Shown one piece after another: positions 55,549-62,826 of a stretch of 64,000 bases of DNA. Position 1 is the stretch's first letter. Each line of letters opens with the position of its first letter. A program made the translations under genes and the position numbers. This DNA is from a bacterium. GTDB lineage: Bacteria; Zhuqueibacterota; Zhuqueibacteria; Oleimicrobiales; Geothermoviventaceae. The notes under the pieces are model-generated. The model saw only the letters and a program-made list of their open reading frames with translations, ran no database searches and was not told where the DNA came from. The stretch covers positions 124,001-188,000 of the forward strand of contig JAPWUV010000005.1 of the NCBI GenBank assembly GCA_028275345.1, in the 5' to 3' direction.

Positions 55549-57276
55549 CTACTTGACCACGGTCAATCTTCGCGCCTGCTCCCGGTTTCCGGCGACAATC
55601 CGGTACACGTAGGTCCCGGAAGCCAGAGATGTGCCATCCAGAACCAGCCGATGACGCCCTGGCAGAAGACGGCCGCCGCTCATATGCCACACGATGGAGC
55701 CCCGTAGGTCGTACACCGAGAGCTGTACCTCACACGCTTCGTCCAGGCTGAACTCGATCGTGGTGCTCGCATTGAAGGGATTCGGGTAATTCTGCTCCAG
55801 CTGGAATCCCTCCGGACTCCGTCCGCCCGAAGATGCGACCTGCGTCGCGCTCCGTTCCAGAGAGCGAATGGCGTCTTCCAGCCCTTCTCTGGCTTGCCGG
55901 AGTGCCTCTGCGGCAGATTCGTTGACCGAATAGTTCCGGCCCATGGCGGCGCGAGCCGCGGATACCGCCGCCACAAGGCGCTGCCAGGATTCCGGCGTGT
56001 ATTCCTCCTGGCTTAAACCGGACACCAGCGCGAGAAGTGAGTCCAACCGATTGTAGTTGATGCCGACCTCCACCACGGCGTAGAAGGCCGGCTTGCATTG
56101 GTTCTGGGCGTCCCAAAGCGACGAGGACTGATTCACCTTGAAAGTGTATTGATCGTTCAGGCCATCCTTGGAAACGTTGATGATCTTCCCTCGACCTGAG
56201 AAATAGCTGCGCTCCACGAAGCACTTGAACAACTGCGCGTACTGATTGGCCTGTTTTTGCAGAATCTCCGGGGGCGGGGAGGCGTAGCCGGTCGCCACAT
56301 CCAGCTCCGTCACGGCCATCTCATCGCAAATGGGGAAGAACTTGTCGTAGGAAGCAATCCACTGCTCGGCCGTGGGGTAGCTGAGCCCGTCGTGCTCCTG
56401 CATGCCGATCCCATCGAGGTATCCGGCCCGGTAGATGGGCTCACACAGGCGTACGATCCCGTCGGCTTTGGCCGGGATGTGGGTATTGTAGTCGTTGTAG
56501 TACAGCTTGATCTGGATTTCGCCGTACAGAAGTGCGTACTTCCGCGAGAACTCGAAGGCCTTCATCACGTAGCTATTGTCGCCGAACGTCCGGAACCATT
56601 CGCTGTCGGTTCGGTCGCGCCCATCGTCCAGCACCGCTTCGTTCACCACATCCATGGCGGAAAGGAGCCCGGGCCAGCCTTCGTGGATCAACCGGAAGAT
56701 TTCTTTGATGTAGTTTTCCAAACGCTGCGTCATCTTCTCTTTCGTCAGCCGTGGGCCCGTATCCGTGTATCCGGAGCGAAAGAAAGCGGCCGGAGTCTGG
56801 CTGTGCCAGACCAGGGTGTGTCCCCGAAAGGTGAATCCTTGCCGCTGCGCCCAGTTGAGCTGCGCGATCAGATCTCCATTGAACCGGACGATCGGATGCA
56901 CATCGATGGAGTCCCGCTCCGCCTGCGTGGTAGCATTCCGGTACGCCAGAGCGCTCGCCTGGATATCCACGGTGTATTGAGGCTTCATGTTGTTCCCAGG
57001 CGACATGCTGTTCATATGGAACTTGACGAGGTAGCCGCCATGGGGCGCCACCACCGGCGACTGGCCGGGCACGTAGGGATCGTCTGGAAAGCCGATGTGC
57101 CGGTACGACAGAAGGCAACCGATGTAGAAGTCGTTTCGGAAGACGTCCTTCAGGGCGGGCACGTTCGTCTGAATCGTATCCACCTGAGCCCACACCACCG
57201 GCATCTCCGCGAAAGCCCAAAAAGCCAGCGCGATTCGAACGATCCCGATTCCTCTGCGGGGGCGCAGCTTGTCCAT
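55549..57276 (-). CDS. GH10 endo-1,4-beta-xylanase with FIVAR-like helical and C-terminal sorting domains
   Basis: 575 residues, signal peptide to about 30 (MPVVWAQ). The GH10 barrel (about 40-400) has FTFRGHTLVWHSQTP, acid/base Glu213 in DVVNEAVLDD, the GIGMQEHDGLS segment and nucleophile Glu324 in MAVTELDVATG. A helical segment near 415-475 (TPESWQRLVAAVSAARAAMG followed by a regular Ala/Leu pattern) resembles FIVAR/sugar-binding bundles. The C-terminal 80 residues begin LEQNYPNPFNASTTIEFS and end ARRLTVVK. It is only distantly related to the other GH10 protein, and its N-terminal barrel has extra loops, so it may prefer different xylan chains. AGGAG precedes the ATG. Confidence 0.94.
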   Translation of the reverse strand: MDKLRPRRGIGIVRIALAFWAFAEMPVVWAQVDTIQTNVPALKDVFRNDFYIGCLLSYRHIGFPDDPYVPGQSPVVAPHGGYLVKFHMNSMSPGNNMKPQYTVDIQASALAYRNATTQAERDSIDVHPIVRFNGDLIAQLNWAQRQGFTFRGHTLVWHSQTPAAFFRSGYTDTGPRLTKEKMTQRLENYIKEIFRLIHEGWPGLLSAMDVVNEAVLDDGRDRTDSEWFRTFGDNSYVMKAFEFSRKYALLYGEIQIKLYYNDYNTHIPAKADGIVRLCEPIYRAGYLDGIGMQEHDGLSYPTAEQWIASYDKFFPICDEMAVTELDVATGYASPPPEILQKQANQYAQLFKCFVERSYFSGRGKIINVSKDGLNDQYTFKVNQSSSLWDAQNQCKPAFYAVVEVGINYNRLDSLLALVSGLSQEEYTPESWQRLVAAVSAARAAMGRNYSVNESAAEALRQAREGLEDAIRSLERSATQVASSGGRSPEGFQLEQNYPNPFNASTTIEFSLDEACEVQLSVYDLRGSIVWHMSGGRLLPGRHRLVLDGTSLASGTYVYRIVAGNREQARRLTVVK

Positions 57277-57311
57277 TTCTTCTCGCTCCTTTCCTCGCTC
57301 CAGGTCCGGCC

Positions 57312-57347
57312 AAAAAAGCAGCCTGCCTACACCGGTAGACAGGCTGC
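57312..57347 (-). terminator. Rho-independent terminator of the modular repeat-protein gene
   Basis: On the minus strand GCAGCCTGTCTACC pairs with GTAGGCAGGCTGC (one mismatch) and is followed by TTTTTT. It sits about 40 bp beyond the stop of the modular protein and just upstream of the GH10 gene. Confidence 0.9.
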
Positions 57348-57385
57348 CTCTCTTACCTACGGGGAAACTGTACAGCGAGCGAGGC

Positions 57386-60300
57386 CTATTTCGTCAGCAC
57401 GAGCTTCTTCACACTGACGAAGTCACCCGCCTTGAGCCGGTAGAGGTAGACGCCGCTGGGCAGGTCCTTCGCATCGAAGGTCACCGTGTGCAAACCGGCC
57501 TGGTAGCGACCCTTAGCCAGCGTGGCTACCACTCGGCCCATCGAATCGAACACTTCCAGCGTCACCTCGCTGTCTTTCGGCAGACCGAACGTGATGGACG
57601 TGGTCGGGTTGAACGGGTTCGGGTAGTTCTGACCAAGCACGTAGCTGGCGGGCACGAAGTTCTCAGCTACGTTGAAGGACACCGCCGTCAGGATGCTGTC
57701 CGGGATCTCGATCGGCGCGCCCCTGTCCACATGCACGTCGATCAGATTCAGCGTCGTGGCGCCCGCGAGGCTGCTCAACGCAAAGTTGATCGAGTTGAAC
57801 GATTCTGTCGGCGGAGTGTCGTCCACGATGATTCCGGCGAAGTGGTATCCCGGCTTGGAGATCCAATAACGGACCTCGTATCCCGCACCCTGGGCCCGCG
57901 CGATGGAGATCTTGAAGTCGTAGATGCCCGGACCCGCTACGGCTCCGCTCGGGTACTGGCCTCTCTGGCTCAGCGCGCGGTTGGCCGGACCCTGCGGATC
58001 CAACCACACCCAGTCCTTGACGGCACCCGCCATGCCCACCTGGTTGTTGCCCCACATGGGACTTGCATTCCAGTCGCTGCGCGGTACGAGTAGGTAGCCG
58101 CTGTGGTGGTCTTCGGTGCCGGACCACCGGGCACTGTCGGTCTCCGCGTTGAGCACCTGGCCAGCCCTGTCGCTGTAGAAGATCCCGAGCCGCAGGGACG
58201 ATTCGCCCTCGAAACCGCCGCCCACCAGTTCCATCTGTCCGGTCACGACGATCGCCTTGTCCGCGCTCGGCTTCACCGGATCGAGGAAGCCGCCCCGGAT
58301 TGCGGCCCAGCCGACGGGCTTGGCGGTCCCACCGATGGTCACATTCCCCTCGAACTCACCCGGCGTCAGCTTCCAGCCACCGGTCCTGCCACCGATGAAG
58401 CCCCACTCGCCCACATAGAACGGCACAAACGGAGCCTCCGGTATCTCAATCGGAGCTCCCCGATCCACATACACCTCCCGCACATACATCCCGCGGTATC
58501 CCGCAAACTGGTCTCCCGACGGCCCGATCGTCGCGAAGCACACCCCGTTGAAGCGCTTGGTGATCTGCGTGGTGTCAATGACTACCCCAGCCCACCAGTA
58601 GCTGTTGTCCTCCTTCACGAGGTAGAAACGAACCTCGTTCCTCTTCCCATCCGGCAACGGCCGTACGGAAATGCCCCAATTGTACACCCCCGCCGTCATC
58701 TCCGCCCGCCGCGGCCGCTGGGACACAAATCCCATCGAAAGATGATTCACCCCGTACGTGCTGAGCCACGTTCCACCCCGAGCCACGCCCAGATCGCCAC
58801 CGCCTCCGGCCGCCCAGTTCGGGCTCTCTAGAACCCCACTATGCGGATGGAAGAGATAACCGTAGGCACGGCTCTCATACCCCGTCCAATACGCCGAGTC
58901 CGTATCCACATTCACCAACACCCCCGCGCTGTCGTGGTAGAACAGTCCCCAGCGCAACGCTCCCCACCACTTCGGATCCGCACCCACGAATTCAATCTTC
59001 CCCGTCACCCGAATCGCCTGGTCCGTCGTCACCGTCACTTCATCTTCAAACCCGCCTCGGATCGCCGCCCACTGGCCAGCCACAGGGGCTTGGTCTCCAG
59101 CAACCCCAGCGTCCCCCACAAACTCACCCGGCACAAACTTCCAGCCCGCCGTCCGCGTCCGCCCCTTGTTCCCAATAAAGCCCCACTGACCCACATAGAA
59201 CGGCACAAACGGAGCCTCCGGTATCTCAATCGGAGCTCCCCGATCCACATACACCTCCCGCACATACATCCCCCGCACCGACGACTCGCTCCCTCCCTGT
59301 CCCCCATTGATCGCAAAACACACCCCATTGAACACCGGCGCAATCGACGTCGTGTCGATCCGCGTCGCCGCAAACCAGTAACTGTTATCCTCCTTCACAA
59401 AATAAAACCGCAGCTCCTTCTTCCCATCCGGCAACACCCGAACCGATACCGCCCAATTGTACACCCCCGCCGTCATCTCCGCACGCCGCGGCTTCTGATC
59501 CACAAAACCCAACGACAAATTGTTCCCATACGTGCTCAACCACGTACTGTACCGCACCACCCCTATATCCCCACCTCCCCCATTCGCCCAATTCGGACGA
59601 TCCACTACCCCATTGTGCGGAATGAACAAGTACCCATTCGCATACTTCTCATACCCCGTCCAATACGCCGAGTCCGTATCCACGTTCACCAACACCCCCG
59701 CGCTATCGTGGTAGAACAGTCCCCAGCGCAACGCACTCCACCACTTCGGATCTCCCCCCACAAACTCAATCTTCCCCGTCACCCGCACCGCCTGCTCCAT
59801 CGTCGCCGTCACTGGCTCGTCAAATCCGCCTCGAATCGCACTCCACTGATTAGCCGCCAAGGGCCCGTCCCCAGCAACCCCAGCGTCCCCCACAAACTCA
59901 CCCGGCACAAACTTCCAGCCCGCCGTCCGCGTCCGCCCCTTGTTCCCAATAAAGCCCCACTGACCCACATAGAACGGCACAAACGGAGCCTCCGGTATCT
60001 CAATCGGAGCTCCCCGATCCACATACACCTCCCGCACATACATCCCCCGCACCGACGACTCGCTCCCTCCCTGTCCCCCATTGATCGCAAAACACACCCC
60101 ATTGAACACCGGCGCAATCGACGTCGTGTCGATCCGCGTCGCCGCAAACCAGTAACTGTTATCCTCCTTCACAAAATAAAACCGCAGCTCCTTCTTCCCA
60201 TCCGGCAACACCCGAACCGATACCGCCCAATTGTACACCCCCGCCGTCATCTCCGCACGCCGCGGCTTCTGATCCACAAAACCCAACGACAAATTGTTCC

Positions 60301-60826
60301 CATACGTGCTCAACCACGTACTGTACCGCACCACCCCTATATCCCCACCTCCCCCATTCGCCCAATTCGGACGATCCACTACCCCATTGTGCGGAATGAA
60401 CAAGTACCCATTCGCATACTTCTCATACCCCGTCCAATACGCCGAGTCCGTATCCACGTTCACCAACACCCCCGCGCTATCGTGGTAGAACAGTCCCCAG
60501 CGCAACGCACTCCACCACTTCGGATCTCCCCCCACAAACTCAATCTTCCCCGTCACCCGCACCGCCTGCTCCGTCGTCGCCGTCACTGGCTCGTCAAATC
60601 CGCCTCGAATCGCACTCCACTGATTAGCCGCCAAGGGCCCGTCCCCAGCCACGCCGGCCTCGCCCGGCACCGTCCCGGGCACAAACCGCCAGCCCGCCGT
60701 CCGCGTCCGCCCCTTGTTCCCAATAAAGCCCCACTGGGACACCGGCGTTTGGGCGAACGCTCCTACCTCGCCCAGAACAAACGCCATCACCACCACGGCT
60801 GCTGCAACGTAGCGCCAGGTCTTCAT
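57386..60826 (-). CDS. Secreted modular protein of four ~258-residue repeats plus C-terminal sorting domain
   Basis: 1146 residues. Signal peptide YVAAAVVVMAFVLGEVGAFAQ; GGAGG lies 8 nt before the ATG. Four consecutive modules each start with (Q/E)WGFIG and end with a linker like VYVDRGAPIEIPEAPFVPFY. Within a module: VTGKIEFVGGDPKWWSALRW, GLFYHDSAGVLVNVDTDSAY, WTGYEKYANGYLFIPHNG, TWLSTYGNNLSLGFV, ELRFYFVKEDNSYWF and FNGVCFAINGG, a pattern of short beta strands rich in Trp/Tyr that suggests a jelly-roll, possibly lectin-like, fold. I do not recognise the family. Modules 1 and 2 differ by one residue apart from their first dozen residues, module 3 is close, module 4 is diverged. The end has LGQNYPNPFNPTTSITFG and KKLVLTK. 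Surface binding of polysaccharide is an inference from context. Confidence 0.8.
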   Translation of the reverse strand: MKTWRYVAAAVVVMAFVLGEVGAFAQTPVSQWGFIGNKGRTRTAGWRFVPGTVPGEAGVAGDGPLAANQWSAIRGGFDEPVTATTEQAVRVTGKIEFVGGDPKWWSALRWGLFYHDSAGVLVNVDTDSAYWTGYEKYANGYLFIPHNGVVDRPNWANGGGGDIGVVRYSTWLSTYGNNLSLGFVDQKPRRAEMTAGVYNWAVSVRVLPDGKKELRFYFVKEDNSYWFAATRIDTTSIAPVFNGVCFAINGGQGGSESSVRGMYVREVYVDRGAPIEIPEAPFVPFYVGQWGFIGNKGRTRTAGWKFVPGEFVGDAGVAGDGPLAANQWSAIRGGFDEPVTATMEQAVRVTGKIEFVGGDPKWWSALRWGLFYHDSAGVLVNVDTDSAYWTGYEKYANGYLFIPHNGVVDRPNWANGGGGDIGVVRYSTWLSTYGNNLSLGFVDQKPRRAEMTAGVYNWAVSVRVLPDGKKELRFYFVKEDNSYWFAATRIDTTSIAPVFNGVCFAINGGQGGSESSVRGMYVREVYVDRGAPIEIPEAPFVPFYVGQWGFIGNKGRTRTAGWKFVPGEFVGDAGVAGDQAPVAGQWAAIRGGFEDEVTVTTDQAIRVTGKIEFVGADPKWWGALRWGLFYHDSAGVLVNVDTDSAYWTGYESRAYGYLFHPHSGVLESPNWAAGGGGDLGVARGGTWLSTYGVNHLSMGFVSQRPRRAEMTAGVYNWGISVRPLPDGKRNEVRFYLVKEDNSYWWAGVVIDTTQITKRFNGVCFATIGPSGDQFAGYRGMYVREVYVDRGAPIEIPEAPFVPFYVGEWGFIGGRTGGWKLTPGEFEGNVTIGGTAKPVGWAAIRGGFLDPVKPSADKAIVVTGQMELVGGGFEGESSLRLGIFYSDRAGQVLNAETDSARWSGTEDHHSGYLLVPRSDWNASPMWGNNQVGMAGAVKDWVWLDPQGPANRALSQRGQYPSGAVAGPGIYDFKISIARAQGAGYEVRYWISKPGYHFAGIIVDDTPPTESFNSINFALSSLAGATTLNLIDVHVDRGAPIEIPDSILTAVSFNVAENFVPASYVLGQNYPNPFNPTTSITFGLPKDSEVTLEVFDSMGRVVATLAKGRYQAGLHTVTFDAKDLPSGVYLYRLKAGDFVSVKKLVLTK
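59560..59589 (-). other. G-quadruplex-type motif in the coding strand (copy 1)
   Basis: Minus-strand sequence has four G-runs: GGG-CGAAT-GGGGG-AGGT-GGGG-ATATA-GGGG, meeting the G3+N1-7 rule. It encodes the Gly-rich loop NWANGGGGDIG. Function not shown. Confidence 0.5.
60334..60363 (-). other. G-quadruplex-type motif in the coding strand (copy 2)
   Basis: Exact second copy of the four-run G motif, 774 bp from the first, in module 1. In module 3 the same loop is encoded without the long G-runs. Confidence 0.5.
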
Positions 60827-60942
60827 GTTCGCGCCCTCCCTCTTGAGTTTTTTCTCTCGCCTCACGTCTCCACTCCTGCACCCAAGATAGCTCTCCCACG
60901 ACGCAAACAACTCCCCCCTTCCCCCAAAGGGCACCGCGGAGC

Positions 60943-62760
60943 TCATTTCACGAGGACCAGCTTCCTAGCCACGGAGGTGTTGCCGCAATGGAGCCGATAT
61001 ACATACACGCCGCCGGGCAGGGAGGACCCGTCGAAGGTCACGCTGTAGTCTCCGGCCTGACGGAATTCATCCACCAACGTGGCCACTTCGCGTCCCTGGA
61101 TGTCGTACACCTTCAGCGTCACCCGGCCTGCCTTCGGCACGGAGAAGTCGATCCGCGTTGTTGGGTTGAACGGGTTCGGGTAGTTCTGCGACAGGGCCAC
61201 CCGCCTCGGGAGCGTCCGCTCGACCAGCTCCTTCACGCCAACAGCCGGATCTTGAGCAGTCTGGAGCCAGGTGAAAATGCGCTGGTATTCCTGCTCCTTC
61301 TGCGCTTCCCACCGAGCGTATTGTTCCGGCCACCAGTGGTAGAGGTCGCCCAGCGGGAACCCGCCCATGGCCGCGGTCTTCAGCGTGTCGTTCCCGTAAG
61401 CCAAGTTCTCAGGCAGTGGCCATAGTTGATACAGCCCCGCCTCCGGTTGGTAGGCCCAGTTGGTGTCCGCGTTCGTGCTCCATTTGTAATTCATGAATAC
61501 CTTGACGGCCTCCAGGTTCGTCGGCGGAACGACGAGCCGCGGGTTTAAAGCTGCCACCGGTTTGCCGACCAGGATTCCGGTCCGGCTATCCTTCTCGTAC
61601 GTCAGCCCATTGTAGAGATTGGCCATCTCCATGTAGGGGAAGCGGCTATTGTCATTGAAAAATGCGATGGTCGAATCGTTGAGCATGGGCATCGGGACGA
61701 CCACCATGTCGTACTCACGAGCCCTCTTCTTCTCCTTACTGTAGGGGCAGTTGAACATCCAATCGGTCAGCCAATCCTCGAGGTAGTAGGCGTTGTAGGC
61801 AAACAAGATGTGGCGATCCTGCTCCGTGAACGGGACGGAGAACCCGAAATCAGCAACCTTCGAGATCGCAATTGTCCCGCCGAACGGCACTCCCCCTCCC
61901 AACTGCGCAGGGACATATCCGAACATGTAGGTATTGACGAACAGCGAGTTCGTCACGAACATTTTGTACCACCAGCCGGACTCGAGCGTGAACATGACCA
62001 CGTTCATGAAGGTGCAGTGGTTGAAGTATACCTCGTCGCCGTACTCGCCCCCTTCCTGCATGTACACATATCCGATGTTGGCGAAGGTGCAGTTCTCGAA
62101 GAAGACGTAATCATTGTGCCATCCGGTGGTGGCATACGGGAAAGACAGGGCTCTCCCGTAGTAGCGCAGGTGCGTGTCAATGCAGTTGCGGAAATAGCAG
62201 TTCCGGAAGGTGCCTTTGAAATGCTTCGCCGTGACCGTCACCGCTCCCCCAGCGTTCGGCGGGCAGGGAGCGTATTCGAACACCACGTTCTCAAAGATCC
62301 CTACCTCGCCTTTGCCCGACTGGTTCGCAACCTCGTCGTCCTCAAACTGGATGGTTGTGCCCACCTGGTTGCCCGCGGTATTCGCATACCGGAGCCAGAC
62401 GTTCTTCAGCGTGAGGTCGCCGAAACAGTCAAACATGAAGTTCATCTGGACGCCACCGCTCGAAGTCCACACAATCTGCGGCGGGCCTTCTTCCTGCACC
62501 CGTCCCACCGGCGGCCCCACGATCTCCAAATGCTGTCCCTGGGGAACCGTGATCGTCCCCGTGAGGATGTAATACCCCAGCCGCTCCAACTTGAACACGG
62601 TGTTCGAGAGGGTGCCGGCGTCGATCTTCTCTTGAATCGCCCGGTTGAGATTGCCCTCTCCCGTCAGGTCACTTGCCACGTACACCGTATCCTTCCGCTG
62701 CGCGGCAGCCACAGCGCAAAACACGAGCACACTCACCGGCCCCAGTAGCCATCTTCTCAT
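60943..62760 (-). CDS. Secreted beta-helix protein with C-terminal sorting domain
   Basis: 605 residues. Signal peptide LGPVSVLVFCAVAAAQ; GGAGG precedes the ATG. The N-terminal part (LTGEGNLNRAIQEKIDAGTL and VPQGQHLEIVGPP) leads into beta-helix rungs: DLTLKNVWLRYANTAG, GIFENVVFEYAPC, GTFRNCYFRNCID, YVFFENCTFANIGYVYM and VYFNHCTFMNVVMFTLES. A long non-helix region with many Trp/Tyr residues (about 320-510) follows, ending in the sorting domain (LSQNYPNPFNPTTRIDFS; final KLVLVK). It resembles secreted pectate-lyase-like or surface-coat proteins; no catalytic set could be named. It lies 117 bp before the modular repeat protein. Confidence 0.82.
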   Translation of the reverse strand: MRRWLLGPVSVLVFCAVAAAQRKDTVYVASDLTGEGNLNRAIQEKIDAGTLSNTVFKLERLGYYILTGTITVPQGQHLEIVGPPVGRVQEEGPPQIVWTSSGGVQMNFMFDCFGDLTLKNVWLRYANTAGNQVGTTIQFEDDEVANQSGKGEVGIFENVVFEYAPCPPNAGGAVTVTAKHFKGTFRNCYFRNCIDTHLRYYGRALSFPYATTGWHNDYVFFENCTFANIGYVYMQEGGEYGDEVYFNHCTFMNVVMFTLESGWWYKMFVTNSLFVNTYMFGYVPAQLGGGVPFGGTIAISKVADFGFSVPFTEQDRHILFAYNAYYLEDWLTDWMFNCPYSKEKKRAREYDMVVVPMPMLNDSTIAFFNDNSRFPYMEMANLYNGLTYEKDSRTGILVGKPVAALNPRLVVPPTNLEAVKVFMNYKWSTNADTNWAYQPEAGLYQLWPLPENLAYGNDTLKTAAMGGFPLGDLYHWWPEQYARWEAQKEQEYQRIFTWLQTAQDPAVGVKELVERTLPRRVALSQNYPNPFNPTTRIDFSVPKAGRVTLKVYDIQGREVATLVDEFRQAGDYSVTFDGSSLPGGVYVYRLHCGNTSVARKLVLVK

Positions 62761-62826
62761 GACCCTGCCCTCCTCATTGTGGGTTAGTGACCACTGCCTC
62801 TCGCCAAAGCTCCCATTGCCACGCGC

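Larger units (their letters stand above)
59097..60649 (-). repeat. Tandem near-identical 774-bp repeat inside the modular gene
   Basis: Bases 59097-59875 match 59871-60649 at an offset of 774 bp, with a single mismatch seen by eye (A at 59799, G at 60573, giving Met versus Thr). The period is exactly 258 codons. A third copy below 59097 is recognisable but diverged, except for about 70 identical bases at the module junction (near 58412-58492 and 59192-59272). Confidence 0.93.

Noticed and set aside
57386-60826. CRISPR-like or transposon-like direct repeats
   Set aside because: The repeats are long, in frame with a single protein, and not separated by spacers or flanked by target-site duplications.
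58841-61048. A 735-codon open frame on the plus strand, rich in Arg/His/Pro
   Set aside because: It is antisense to the modular protein and the end of the beta-helix gene, repeats with the same period, and reflects the lack of TTA/CTA/TCA codons in the sense strand. No signal peptide, ribosome site or recognisable domain.
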